A stretch of DNA of 64,000 nucleotides from Prauserella_A sp040645195. GTDB taxonomy: Bacteria > Actinomycetota > Actinomycetes > Mycobacteriales > Pseudonocardiaceae. Every line of letters starts with the position of its first letter. The stretch's first letter is position 1. Where the stretch lies: NCBI RefSeq assembly GCF_040645195.1, contig NZ_JBEYXW010000011.1:109396-173395 (forward strand), read 5' to 3'. The notes beneath the pieces were generated by a model. It searched no databases. It saw nothing but the letters and a program-made list of their open reading frames with translations, and had not been told where the DNA came from. Below, in pieces: positions 50,447 to 59,690 of the stretch. A program made the translations under genes and the position numbers.

Positions 50447-51501
50447 CTCACCGTGTCTTTCGCCCGTGTTGACTGCAGTTCATCCTTTCGGGCCCCGTGC
50501 CGGTCGGGCCGGGGAACTGTTTCGTCCGATGTGGACAGATAGGCATGTAGTCGCCTGGATAGGGACGACTCGCGGAGTTTGGTCAGCGACCGTTTCTCGA
50601 TCTGCCGGATCCGCTCCCGTGAGACGCCGAGCAGTCTACCGATTTCTTCGAGAGTGCGCCGGGGGCCACCGTCAAGGCCGCAGCGAAGCCGGATCACCTC
50701 TTCTTCGCGCTCGCTCAGCGTGGACAGCAGTTCGGCGATCTCCTGCCGCAGCTGGGAAGTGGCCGCGTCGCCGCCCGAGGTGTCGATGTCTGGCTGTACG
50801 TGCCCGACGCGGTCCACGAGAGCGAACCGGTCACCGTCAATGGTCTGGTCCAGACTGAGTGGCTGCTGGTCGTAGGACAACAGTTCGAGTAGCTCCGCGA
50901 CCGTGATCTTCAGCCTCTCCGCGATCTCCTGGAACCGCGGCTCGCGGCCGTTCAGCACGGACAGTTCACGGCGCGCCTTGCGTACCTGGTCGATCCTGTT
51001 CGCCACGTTCACCGGGACACGGATGAGTGGCGCCTGGTTGGTGATCGCCCGGCTGACGGCCTGGCGGATCCACCAGGTGGCGTAGGTGGAGAACTTGAAG
51101 CCCTGTGTGTGGTCGAACTTCTCGATCGCGTGCCACAGCCCGAGGTTGCCTTCCTGGATGAGGTCCAGCAACGGTAGCCCACGATGCCGGTACCGCTTCG
51201 CGATGCTCACGACCAGACGCAAGTTCGTTTCCAGCAGGCGTCTTTTGGCTGCCTCGCCCTCGGCGGCGATGGTCCGGAGGTCGTCGTCGAGGGCTGGGTC
51301 GTGGCCGCGGCCCAGCTCGCTCAGCGCCGCCGTTGCCAGCACACCCGCTTCGATCTCCCCGGCCAGAGTCACCTCTTCGTGGGCGGTCAGCAGTGGGATG
51401 CGGCCGATGCTGGCAAGGTATGCGCCGGTCACGTCGAAAGTTCCGTGGGGCGCCGACTGGTCACCGTCGGCGATGAGCGCACCGGTCTTCGTGTCGAGCA
51501 T
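50416..51501 (-). CDS. Group 2 sigma-70 factor
   Basis: A 361-residue primary-like sigma factor without the long N-terminal region 1.1. Region 1.2 GAYLASIGRIPLLTAHEE, region 2 RLVVSIAKRYRHRGLPLLDLIQEGN and the promoter-melting WWIRQAVSRAI, region 3, and region 4 TLEEIGRLLGVSRERIRQIE are complete, so it reads promoters like the housekeeping ones. I start at ATG 51501; GTG starts further up are possible. The C-terminal tail beyond region 4 (about 45 residues, basic) is unusual and overlaps the AfsR start. Likely a stationary-phase HrdD or SigB class. Confidence 0.85.
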   Translation of the reverse strand: MLDTKTGALIADGDQSAPHGTFDVTGAYLASIGRIPLLTAHEEVTLAGEIEAGVLATAALSELGRGHDPALDDDLRTIAAEGEAAKRRLLETNLRLVVSIAKRYRHRGLPLLDLIQEGNLGLWHAIEKFDHTQGFKFSTYATWWIRQAVSRAITNQAPLIRVPVNVANRIDQVRKARRELSVLNGREPRFQEIAERLKITVAELLELLSYDQQPLSLDQTIDGDRFALVDRVGHVQPDIDTSGGDAATSQLRQEIAELLSTLSEREEEVIRLRCGLDGGPRRTLEEIGRLLGVSRERIRQIEKRSLTKLRESSLSRRLHAYLSTSDETVPRPDRHGARKDELQSTRAKDTVSWAHRRLSRG

Positions 51502-51854
51502 CCAGGGGTCACCGTTCTCCCGCCGTGCGATGGACGGCACCGAGTATGTGGATGGTGGCTGTCGGCACGGCGACGCGGTGTGGACGGTTCCGGGCCGGCA
51601 ACGGCAGAGGTCAGAGGACCTGCGCAGGGCCCCGGGTACGGGGCGCATGCGGACAGCGGTTCGCATGGGAGGGTGCGGGACCGGTGAGGCGAGCCGGTCG
51701 GCGTGCCCTCTTTCACTACTTAAGCACCAGCTGTCAACCCCGCCGGACACGCTGGACTCAACCTGTCTGATCGGTGGCGCTCTTAAAACAGGCTTAAGCG
51801 CGGCCAACGATCGACTCAAGCGGGTCTCTGCCAGGGATTCACACCGGTTAGCTG
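51502..51854. promoter_or_regulatory. Divergent promoter region with TTAAGC direct repeats
   Basis: A 353-base gap between the sigma gene and the trehalose gene. TTAAAA (51783), TTAAGC (51794) and TCAAGC (51816) are spaced 11 and 22 bases apart on the + strand, just before the trehalose gene; a further TTAAGC is at 51720. Hexamers at 11-base steps are the hallmark of OmpR-family binding. The same motif occurs before the sugar importer at 58351-58377. Confidence 0.55.
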
Positions 51855-54419
51855 GTGGACGTGGCAACGACGAAACACAGTGGACTCGGCGTCGAGACCC
51901 TCTCGCCCGAGCTGCGGCGCACCATTGTCCGGGTGGCCCGGACTCCCCGGCTGCTGGTCGGGTGTGACTACGACGGCACGCTCGCGCCCATCGTCGCGGA
52001 GCCGGAGGCGGCGGCTCCGCTCAGCGAGTCCGTGACCGCGCTGCGGTCGCTGGCCGGTCTGCACGAGACAACGACGGCGGTCATCTCGGGCCGCTCACTG
52101 CGCGATCTCGCGACGATGTCCCGGCTGCCGGCCGAGGTACACCTGGTCGGCAGCCATGGCTCCGAGTTCGATGCCGGCTTCGTCCATCAGCTCGACCCCA
52201 ACGCACGTGCACTGAGAGAACGGCTTTCCAGCGAGCTGGCGGATCTGATCGATGGTGCCGATGGCGTCCGGCTCGAGGCCAAGCCGGCGGGTTTCGCCGT
52301 ACACCTGCGAAACGCCTCCGATGAGGTGGCCCGCGTCGTCGCCGACCGCGTCCGTCGCGGCCCTGCCGCTCACCCGGGAGTCCAGGCTGTCGAGGGCAAG
52401 GCCGTCATCGACCTCTCTGTCGTGGCGACGGACAAGGGGGACGCGCTGGACGACCTGCGGCGCCGTGCGAGCGCCTCCGCGACGGTGTTCATCGGCGACG
52501 CGGTCGCCGATGAACGGGCTTTCTCCCGGCTGGGCGGTACCGACGTCGGCATCAAGGTCGGCGATGGCGTGTCGCTGGCCGGGTTCCGGGTCAATGATCC
52601 GTACGAGGTCGCCCAGGTGCTCGCGTACTTGCTGGAGCAGCGACGGGCGTGGCTGCACGGCGAACAGGCCCCGGCGATCGAACGGCTGACGATGCTGGCC
52701 GACGGGCGTTCGGTGGCGCTGCTGGCTCCCGATGGGCGTGTCACGTGGATGTGCCATCCGGAGCCGGATTCCGCGGCTCTGTTCGCGGATCTGCTCGGTG
52801 GGCGGGACGCGGGCCACTTCTCGGTCGTGCCCGAGCGGCAGGGGCTTCCGCTCGGACAGCGGTATGTTCCGAACACCATGACGGTCGAGACCCGGTGGTC
52901 CGGACTACTGGTCACGGACTACCTGGACCGGCGTCAGGGAACGCACCGGACCGACCTGGTCCGGGTTCTCACCGGCGACGTCCCGGCCGACGTCGAGTTC
53001 GCGCCGAGGCCGGACTTCGGGCAGGTTCCGGTGAAACTCGTCGTGCAGGGAAACGGGCTCAGAGTGCTGGGCACCCCGGACCCGATCACGTTGTACTCGC
53101 CCGGCGTGCGGTGGGAGATCTCCTCCGACGGCGTCAGCGAGACGGCACGCGCGAAGGTCCGGCCGGCGCCCGGTCGTCCGGTGGTGCTCGAGCTTCGTTG
53201 CGGCAGCGAGGATCTCGACCCGCCCGGCCTGGCCGAACCCGAGCGGCGCATGCGCGCGGAACGGGACTGGTCGAGCTGGGTAGCAGGGCTGCGTCTGCCG
53301 GAGGTCGAGCGTGATCTCGTCGTGCGGTCGGCGCTGACGTTGCGCGCGCTGTGTCACTCCACGACCGGCGGCATCATGGCCGCCGCGACGACATCGCTGC
53401 CGGAGGAGATCGGCGGCGTCCGCAATTGGGACTACCGGTACTGCTGGCTCCGGGACGGCGCGCTGGTGGCGAAATCATTGGTATCCCTTGGCTCCCTTAC
53501 CGAGGCCGAGCGATTCCTCGGCTGGCTGCACCGGATTCTCGCCACCGTGTCCGGTCCGGAGCGGCTGCATCCGCTGTACACGCTTGCCGGTGCGCCGGTG
53601 GGGCCCGAGGCAGTCATCGATCACCTGCCCGGCTACGCGGGATCGCGACCGGTCCGGGTCGGCAATCAAGCCGGCCAGCAGGTGCAACTGGACGTCTTCG
53701 GCCCGGTCGTGGACCTGGTCGCGGATCTCGCAGACGCGCGAGGTCACCTCACCGCCCGGGACCGGTCGCTGGTCGAGGCTATGGTCGAGGCGGTCGCCAG
53801 GAGGCGGCACGAGCCGGATCACGGCATCTGGGAGGATCCCGTCCAGCCCCGCCACCACGTCTACTCCAAGGTGATGTGCTGGGTCGCGATCGACCGTGCA
53901 CTGCGCTTGTTCCGGGACTTCGGTATCCAAGCTGATCCACAGTGGACTGTGCTGCGCCGGCGGATCGCCGACGATGTGCTCGAACGAGGCTGGAACGCCG
54001 AGGCCGGTTCCTTCACCACTGCGTACGACGGCGACGACCTGGATGCCGCAACCCTCCACATCGGTCTCTCTGGTCTGCTCGACCCCGCGGACGAACGCTT
54101 TCAGGCGACGGTGACCGCCACCGAGGAACGGCTGCGGAGCGGGTCCACCGTGTACCGCTACCACCGCGACGACGGCCTGTCCGGCCAGGAGGGCGGGTTC
54201 CACCTCTGCACGGCCTGGCTCGTCGAGGCATACCTCCTGACCGGGCGGCGTGCTGAGGCGGAGGAGCTGTTCAAGCATCTCGCCAATGCGGCAGGACCGA
54301 CCGGGCTGCTGCCCGAGGAGTACGACCCGGTTGCCGAACGTTCGCTGGGAAACCACCCGCAGGCGTACTCGCATCTGGGGCTGATCAGGTGCGCTCAGCT
54401 GTTCTCGGCCACGGACTGA
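51855..54419 (+). CDS. Trehalose-6-phosphate phosphatase / GH15 trehalase fusion
   Basis: An 854-residue two-domain enzyme. Residues 1-260 are a HAD phosphatase of the OtsB type (CDYDGTLAP with Asp38 and Asp40; VISGRS; FIGDAVADERAF). Residues 270-854 are a GH15 (glucoamylase-fold) domain like mycobacterial trehalase: NWDYRYCWLRDGAL, general acid in GIWEDP and base Glu in QEGGFHLCTAW. One chain could take trehalose-6-phosphate to trehalose and on to glucose. Starts at GTG 51855 (or 51861), ribosome site weak. Direct repeats upstream link it to the sugar importer and the response regulator nearby. Confidence 0.85.
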   Translation: MDVATTKHSGLGVETLSPELRRTIVRVARTPRLLVGCDYDGTLAPIVAEPEAAAPLSESVTALRSLAGLHETTTAVISGRSLRDLATMSRLPAEVHLVGSHGSEFDAGFVHQLDPNARALRERLSSELADLIDGADGVRLEAKPAGFAVHLRNASDEVARVVADRVRRGPAAHPGVQAVEGKAVIDLSVVATDKGDALDDLRRRASASATVFIGDAVADERAFSRLGGTDVGIKVGDGVSLAGFRVNDPYEVAQVLAYLLEQRRAWLHGEQAPAIERLTMLADGRSVALLAPDGRVTWMCHPEPDSAALFADLLGGRDAGHFSVVPERQGLPLGQRYVPNTMTVETRWSGLLVTDYLDRRQGTHRTDLVRVLTGDVPADVEFAPRPDFGQVPVKLVVQGNGLRVLGTPDPITLYSPGVRWEISSDGVSETARAKVRPAPGRPVVLELRCGSEDLDPPGLAEPERRMRAERDWSSWVAGLRLPEVERDLVVRSALTLRALCHSTTGGIMAAATTSLPEEIGGVRNWDYRYCWLRDGALVAKSLVSLGSLTEAERFLGWLHRILATVSGPERLHPLYTLAGAPVGPEAVIDHLPGYAGSRPVRVGNQAGQQVQLDVFGPVVDLVADLADARGHLTARDRSLVEAMVEAVARRRHEPDHGIWEDPVQPRHHVYSKVMCWVAIDRALRLFRDFGIQADPQWTVLRRRIADDVLERGWNAEAGSFTTAYDGDDLDAATLHIGLSGLLDPADERFQATVTATEERLRSGSTVYRYHRDDGLSGQEGGFHLCTAWLVEAYLLTGRRAEAEELFKHLANAAGPTGLLPEEYDPVAERSLGNHPQAYSHLGLIRCAQLFSATD

Positions 54420-54507
54420 GGGCGTCGATGCGTTCGTTCGAGGAGCTCTTGAGACGCGGCTGGCTACGGTCGCTTCACCCTGTCGCAGAACCAACGGAGC
54501 CGGTGAC

Positions 54508-56088
54508 ATGTTGAATGCACTGAGCGCGAGCTCACCCCCTGCCGCGCTGGCCGCGCAGGAGGAACCCGGCGGCATCGAGGACGCGATCAACCGCGTTTTC
54601 GAGCCGATCTCGACGTTCACCAACGACATCGTGTTCGCGGAGATCCCGCTGTTCGGAGCGAGGATGCCGTGGATCGTAGCCTGGTTGGTCGTCGCAGCCG
54701 CATCCTTTACCATCTACTTCGGATTCATTCAGTTCCGTGGCCTCCGGATGTCCGTCGACCTCATCCGCGGGAAGTACTCGCGTCCCGACGACCCCGGTGA
54801 GGTGACGCACTTCCAGGCACTCAGTGCGGCCCTTTCCGGAACCGTCGGCCTTGGCAACATCGCGGGTGTGGCCGTCGCCGTCACGATCGGCGGCCCGGGG
54901 GCGACGCTGTGGATGATCCTGTGCGGCGTGCTCGGCATGGCCACCAAGTTCCTCGAATGCACACTCGGCGTGAAGTACCGCGATGTGCACCCGGACGGTT
55001 CCGTGTCCGGCGGGCCCATGCAGTATCTGCGTAAGGGACTCCCGGCCAGGCTCGGCGGCGGTGGCGTTGTCCTCGGTCGAATCCTGGCAGGCGCGGCGGC
55101 AGTCATGATCCTGCTGTTCGGGATCGCGGGCGGCAACATGTTCCAGTCGAACCAGACGTTCGCCCAGCTGCAGGAGGTGACCGGCGGCGAGGACGGGTTC
55201 CTCGGTGGGGATGGAGCCGCGCTGATCGTCGGCGCGATTCTCGCCGCCGTCGTCGGGCTCGTCATCATGGGGGGGATCAAGTCCATCGGCCGCGTCGCCG
55301 GCCGGCTGGTCCCCACCATGACGATCATCTACGTGGCGGCCTGCCTCATCGTCATCGGTGCGAACCTCAGCGCGGTGCCTGGCGCCATCGGCGAGATCGT
55401 CGGCGGTGCGTTCGCGCCCGAGGGCGTCGCCGGCGGCGCGGTTGGCGCGCTCATCGTCGGGTTCCAGCGCGCGGTCTTCTCCAACGAGGCCGGGGTCGGC
55501 TCCGCGCCGATCGCCCACTCGGCCGTGAAGACGCGCCATCCCGCCACCGAGGGCCTCGTCGCGCTAATGGAGCCCTTCATCGACACGGTGGTCATCTGCA
55601 CGATGACGGCGCTGACGATCGTGATCGCTTCGACGCCGAGCTGGGAGGCCGCCCGCGCGGCCGTCGCCGAAGGCGGTGGCACCCCTGCCGGGGTGACGCT
55701 CACGTCCGACGCGTTCGAGACGGTGCTGCCGTGGTTCCCCGTGGTGCTCACGATCGCGGTGGCGCTCTTCGCCTTCTCGACGATCCTCACCTGGGCGTAC
55801 TACGGCGAGAAGGCGTGGGGCTACCTGTTCGGCCGGGGCCGGATGACGACCATGGTCTACAAGGCGATCGTCTGCGTCTTCGTCGTGCTGGGCGCGGTGC
55901 TCGCGGTGGACAGCGTCATCAGCTTCACCGACGCGGTGCTGTTCGTGCTGGCCTTCTTCAACATCCTCGGCCTGTACTTCCTGGCACCGGTCGCGAAGAA
56001 GGAACTGGCGCGGTTCCGCCGGAAGGTCGCGACCGGCGAGCTCACCCGGACCGAACGGGACCCCGACCCGGTACGGGCCACCGAGTGA
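54508..56088 (+). CDS. Alanine/glycine:cation symporter (AGCS family)
   Basis: A 526-residue AGCS transporter with about 11 hydrophobic helices. The family signature GTVGLGNIAGVAVAV and the conserved FSNEAGVGSAPIAHS are intact. Imports alanine or glycine with Na+. It carries about 15 extra polar residues at the start (EEPGGIEDAINRV). ATG 54508 after GGAGCCGG. No clear link to its neighbours. Confidence 0.9.
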   Translation: MLNALSASSPPAALAAQEEPGGIEDAINRVFEPISTFTNDIVFAEIPLFGARMPWIVAWLVVAAASFTIYFGFIQFRGLRMSVDLIRGKYSRPDDPGEVTHFQALSAALSGTVGLGNIAGVAVAVTIGGPGATLWMILCGVLGMATKFLECTLGVKYRDVHPDGSVSGGPMQYLRKGLPARLGGGGVVLGRILAGAAAVMILLFGIAGGNMFQSNQTFAQLQEVTGGEDGFLGGDGAALIVGAILAAVVGLVIMGGIKSIGRVAGRLVPTMTIIYVAACLIVIGANLSAVPGAIGEIVGGAFAPEGVAGGAVGALIVGFQRAVFSNEAGVGSAPIAHSAVKTRHPATEGLVALMEPFIDTVVICTMTALTIVIASTPSWEAARAAVAEGGGTPAGVTLTSDAFETVLPWFPVVLTIAVALFAFSTILTWAYYGEKAWGYLFGRGRMTTMVYKAIVCVFVVLGAVLAVDSVISFTDAVLFVLAFFNILGLYFLAPVAKKELARFRRKVATGELTRTERDPDPVRATE

Positions 56089-56153
56089 CGTCGGTCGTGC
56101 GGAGAGGGTCCGGCAGGCCCGAACGGCCAGGCCTGCCGGACCCACGACCGCTC

Positions 56154-57491
56154 TCACGGCTGTGGTCCCCGCCGCCACAACCGCCACGCGCGGGGTGGGC
56201 GGTCGGCCGGCGCGCTGCCGGCCTCGGGGAGACGCAGCCGCACCCGCGCCCCGCCGAGACTGCTCTGTTCAATGTGGATGGTGCCGCCGCAGCTCTCGAC
56301 GCTCTTCCGAGCGATGTCGAGACCGAGCCCGGTCGATCCGCTTCCGCTCGCGCCGCGACGCAGGGCCGCCTCGGGGTCGCCGATACCGGTCCCTGCGTCG
56401 TCCACGACGAGGGTGATCCAGTTCGCGTGCTTGACGACGACCACCGCGAAGTCGCTGCCGGGCGGGGTATGGCGGAAGACATTGACGAGCAGAGTGTCGA
56501 GCATGCTCTCCACCGCGTCCCGGGTGAGCTTCACCGGTGTCGGGCAGCGCGCGGTGTCCACCCGCTGGTGCCTTCCCTGTGCCTCGGCGAGCGCGGCCCA
56601 GAACGTCATCCGGTCCGCGACGACGGTGCCGAGATCGCAGCTGCTCTCCCGCACCTTGCGAGGCTCGCGGTCGGAGCCACTGATGACCTCGTCGATGGCG
56701 GCCTCGAGCGCGTCGATCGACCTGCGGATCCGCGCGCCCACCGGGCCGTCGCCGACAGCCTCTGCGTCGAGGCTCAGCGCGGTGAGTGGGGTACGGAGCC
56801 GATGGGACAGGTCGGCCATCAGCTTGCGTTCGTCCGTGCGCAGGCGCGTCCACCGCTGTGCCACCCCGGCCAGTGCGCGGTTCAGGCGAGCCAGTTCCGT
56901 TGGCATGGTGGGGGAGACGGTGACGCTGTAGGGCCCCTTCCCGAGGGAGGCTGCAGTGTCGGCAAGGTGGCGCACGGTCCGTACCAGCTGCCGGGAACGC
57001 AGGTGGATGGCGGCCACGGCGAGCGCGGTGCCGCCGAGGCCGGCCACCGTCACGAGCGCGAAGCGTTGTCCGAAGCCCTCGCTGAACACGGTGTCGGGCA
57101 GGTCCAGCTCGATGACCGCGGTACCGTTGCCGTCGAGTGCCACGGGCAGGAGCTCGATCGAGTCCCCGCGCGACTCGGTGCCGCGCCGTGTCGCGACAAC
57201 AGCCTGCACCTCGTGCGGTGATGCGCGGCTCGTTCCGATCACCTGCCCGCCTGGGAGGTGGACGGCGAGTGCGCCGGCGGAACCTGCCGGTGTGCGCGCC
57301 ACGATCCGCCGGACCAGCTCGGGGTGCGGAGCTACTGCGACCACCGCCCCCACCGTCGAGGCCTGCCGCCGGTACTCGTCGGCGGCGTCCCCGGAAGCGC
57401 CGGCCAGGTCGTGGACGACGATCGCGAGCAGGACGGCGCCGAGGCACAACAGCGAGGCGAGTAGGGACAGCCGCGTGAACGCGCGGCTCAT
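56154..57491 (-). CDS. Sensor histidine kinase
   Basis: A 445-residue membrane kinase: helix 1 (about 10-30), an extracytoplasmic sensor of about 120 residues with DxxF-type strands, helix 2 (about 150-170), HAMP, dimerisation box LSHRLRTPLTAL and the ATP domain (NVFRHTPPGS, DDAGTGIGDPE, GSTGLGLDIARK). The H box has Arg where Glu/Asp is usual after the His (H-R-L-R-T-P), but the key His remains. ATG 57491 overlaps the response regulator stop (ATGA). Confidence 0.88.
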   Translation of the reverse strand: MSRAFTRLSLLASLLCLGAVLLAIVVHDLAGASGDAADEYRRQASTVGAVVAVAPHPELVRRIVARTPAGSAGALAVHLPGGQVIGTSRASPHEVQAVVATRRGTESRGDSIELLPVALDGNGTAVIELDLPDTVFSEGFGQRFALVTVAGLGGTALAVAAIHLRSRQLVRTVRHLADTAASLGKGPYSVTVSPTMPTELARLNRALAGVAQRWTRLRTDERKLMADLSHRLRTPLTALSLDAEAVGDGPVGARIRRSIDALEAAIDEVISGSDREPRKVRESSCDLGTVVADRMTFWAALAEAQGRHQRVDTARCPTPVKLTRDAVESMLDTLLVNVFRHTPPGSDFAVVVVKHANWITLVVDDAGTGIGDPEAALRRGASGSGSTGLGLDIARKSVESCGGTIHIEQSSLGGARVRLRLPEAGSAPADRPPRAWRLWRRGPQP

Positions 57492-58171
57492 GGCGGTGAC
57501 AGGAGTTTCAGGCCGACGCCGCGCACGGTGTGCAGGTACCGCGGAGCGGAGGCGCTCTCGCCCAGTTTGCCCCGCAGCCATGACACGTGCACATCGATGC
57601 TCTGGTTATTGACGGGCAGTTCGCCTTGCCACACCTGCTCGACGATCTTCTTCCGGCTGACCACCTCGCCCGCGTGCTCGGCGAGAAAGGCGAGTAGGTC
57701 GAACTCCTTGCGCGTGAGCTCGAGCTGGCGGGCGCCGAGTGTCACGGTCCTGCTGGCCCGGTCGATGCGCAGCTCGCCGATTTCGAGGGGGCGGATGTTC
57801 ACCTCCACCGCGGCGGTTCGGCGCAGGAGCGCGCGAATACGCGCGATGAGCTGCTCGCTGGAGAACGGTTTCACCACGTAGTCGTCGGCGCCGTCGTTGA
57901 GCAGCCTGACGACGGATCCTTCGTCGCGCCGTGCGGTCGCGATGATCACCGGCACATCGCTCACGCCGCGGATCATCCTGAGCGCTGAGGAGCCGTCCAG
58001 ATCGGGCAGACCCAGGTCCAGGATCACGAGTTCCAGCGGGAGGGACGCGATGTCTCGCAACGCATCGGCGGCGGTGCCAGCGGTGCGCACGTCGTATCCA
58101 TTGGCGGATAGGGTGCGAGCGAGCGCCGCTTGAACTGCCGGGTCATCTTCGACTAGCAGAACCGTGTGCAT
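57488..58171 (-). CDS. OmpR-family response regulator
   Basis: A 227-residue regulator: receiver domain with acidic pair EDD (8-10), phospho-acceptor Asp52 (LVILDLGLPDLDG) and Lys in DYVVKPF, then an OmpR winged helix (LTRKEFDLLAFLAEH, VNNQSIDVHVSWLRGKLG). Partner of the overlapping kinase gene. It is divergent from the sugar importer, and the gap contains TTAAG repeats 22 bases apart, which fit a binding site for this class. Confidence 0.9.
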   Translation of the reverse strand: MHTVLLVEDDPAVQAALARTLSANGYDVRTAGTAADALRDIASLPLELVILDLGLPDLDGSSALRMIRGVSDVPVIIATARRDEGSVVRLLNDGADDYVVKPFSSEQLIARIRALLRRTAAVEVNIRPLEIGELRIDRASRTVTLGARQLELTRKEFDLLAFLAEHAGEVVSRKKIVEQVWQGELPVNNQSIDVHVSWLRGKLGESASAPRYLHTVRGVGLKLLSPP

Positions 58172-58481
58172 AACGTTGTGAGCCTAGCGTCAGAACCTGG
58201 CGTGAAGCTGACATCGCGGCGCGGACGCCGGCCCGTCGGAACGCGGGAAACAGCAGCACATTGGATGTCAGGCCATCGTGGTACGGGCGTGACTACGGGT
58301 GCACTGGCGGACCTGGCCACCAGGAGCTGGGGAGGCGCGATTCCCAGCCGTTAAGCCAATCGGGCCCGCCGTTTAAGGATCTATTAGGTCGCCGCCACAT
58401 AGCGTGACGTTTGTTGTGGCGAGTCCTCAGCCGACCGATTCGCCGAATTCTGTCTCCCGAGCTTGGACGAGGAGGTCCGCG
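58172..58481. promoter_or_regulatory. Divergent promoter region between response regulator and sugar importer
   Basis: TTAAGC at 58351 and TTAAGG at 58373 are 22 bases apart, with TTAGGT at 58385. They lie about 110-130 bases before the importer start. The motif matches the repeats before the trehalose gene (51783-51821). GCGTCAGAACCTGGCGTGAAG near 58188-58208 is a looser repeat close to the regulator gene. Otherwise no feature is seen. Confidence 0.5.
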
Positions 58482-59690
58482 GTGGCACCGATCGTGCTGA
58501 CGAAGGTCGGAAAACGTTACGCCGATGGAACACGAGCTGTTGAGGGTCTTGATCTGGAGATCTCCGACGGTGAGTTCCTCGTGCTGGTCGGCCCTTCCGG
58601 CTGCGGTAAGACCACCGCGCTCAGAATGATCGCGGGTCTCGAGGAGATCAGCGAAGGCGACATCCAGATCGGCGATGTCGTCGTCAATGATCTGCCTGCC
58701 AGGGACCGCGACGTCGCCATGGTGTTCCAGTCCTACGCGCTGTACCCGCACCTCAACGTGTACGACAACATCTCCTTCGGCCTCACGCTGCGGAAGATGA
58801 GCAAGGCGGAGATCGACCGCCGGGTCCGTGAGGTGGCGCGCATTCTCGACCTGCACGAGCATCTCGACCGCAAGCCGAGGAACCTCTCGGGTGGGCAGCG
58901 GCAGCGAGTGGCGATGGGCCGGGCGATCGTCCGCAAGCCGCGGGCCTTCCTCATGGACGAGCCGCTGTCCAACCTCGACGCGAAGCTTCGTGTCCAGATG
59001 CGTGCCGAGATCGCGCGTATTCAACGGGATCTCAACGTCACCACCGTTTACGTCACCCACGACCAGACGGAGGCCATGACGCTGGGCGACCGGGTAGTCG
59101 TCATGAAACGGGGCGTCCTGCAACAAGCCGGGCCCCCGCAGGAGCTCTACGACCGGCCGGTGAACCTGTTCGTGGCCGGCTTCATCGGCTCGCCGGGGAT
59201 GAACCTCGTGAGCGCGCGGCTGGAGTACACCGAGAGCTCGGGTTACGAGGTCGGCATCGGCTCGCAGCGCCTGTCGCTGCCGCAGTCGGTGCTTGGGCAG
59301 CGACCGGGGCTGGCTCGTTACCGCGGGCGCGACGTGGTCCTCGGTATCCGTCCCGAGGACATGGAGGACGCCGCGCTCACCGAGTCGCACGAGGGCAACA
59401 CGCTGTACTCGGTCGCCGACCTGGTCGAGGCCATGGGGTCCGACGTGCTCGTGCACTTCCCGCTCGACTCCCGGCCCGTGCTCACAGAGGACACCAGGGA
59501 ACTGGCCCGCGACCGCGGTGACGACACCGCGGGGGAGCGCGCCGATTCGATCGTCCTGGTCGGCCGGCTGAGCCCGCGCACGAGCGTCTTCGAGGGGCAG
59601 CGCATCGCGATCCGCGTCGACACGGCGCGGATGCACTTCTTTGATCCGGATACCGGTGTCGCTATTTGGAACGATCGAGGAGAGAACTGA
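58482..59690 (+). CDS. Sugar ABC importer ATP-binding protein (MsmK/UgpC type)
   Basis: A 402-residue CUT1 ATPase: Walker A GPSGCGKTT, Q loop VFQSYALYPH, signature NLSGGQRQRV, Walker B FLMDEPLSNLD, switch THDQTEAMTLGDRV, then a TOBE-like C-terminal domain (GIRPEDMED). GTG 58482 has GAGGAGG 6 bases before it; the open frame further up is not used. The regulatory domain carries an insert (ARDRGDDTAGERADS) not usual in MsmK. First of a five-gene run. Confidence 0.88.
   Translation: MAPIVLTKVGKRYADGTRAVEGLDLEISDGEFLVLVGPSGCGKTTALRMIAGLEEISEGDIQIGDVVVNDLPARDRDVAMVFQSYALYPHLNVYDNISFGLTLRKMSKAEIDRRVREVARILDLHEHLDRKPRNLSGGQRQRVAMGRAIVRKPRAFLMDEPLSNLDAKLRVQMRAEIARIQRDLNVTTVYVTHDQTEAMTLGDRVVVMKRGVLQQAGPPQELYDRPVNLFVAGFIGSPGMNLVSARLEYTESSGYEVGIGSQRLSLPQSVLGQRPGLARYRGRDVVLGIRPEDMEDAALTESHEGNTLYSVADLVEAMGSDVLVHFPLDSRPVLTEDTRELARDRGDDTAGERADSIVLVGRLSPRTSVFEGQRIAIRVDTARMHFFDPDTGVAIWNDRGEN

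Noticed and set aside
47150..54419. Part of a secondary-metabolite gene cluster, because of the AfsR-type regulator
   Set aside because: No polyketide, peptide-synthetase or other biosynthetic genes lie within reach on either side.
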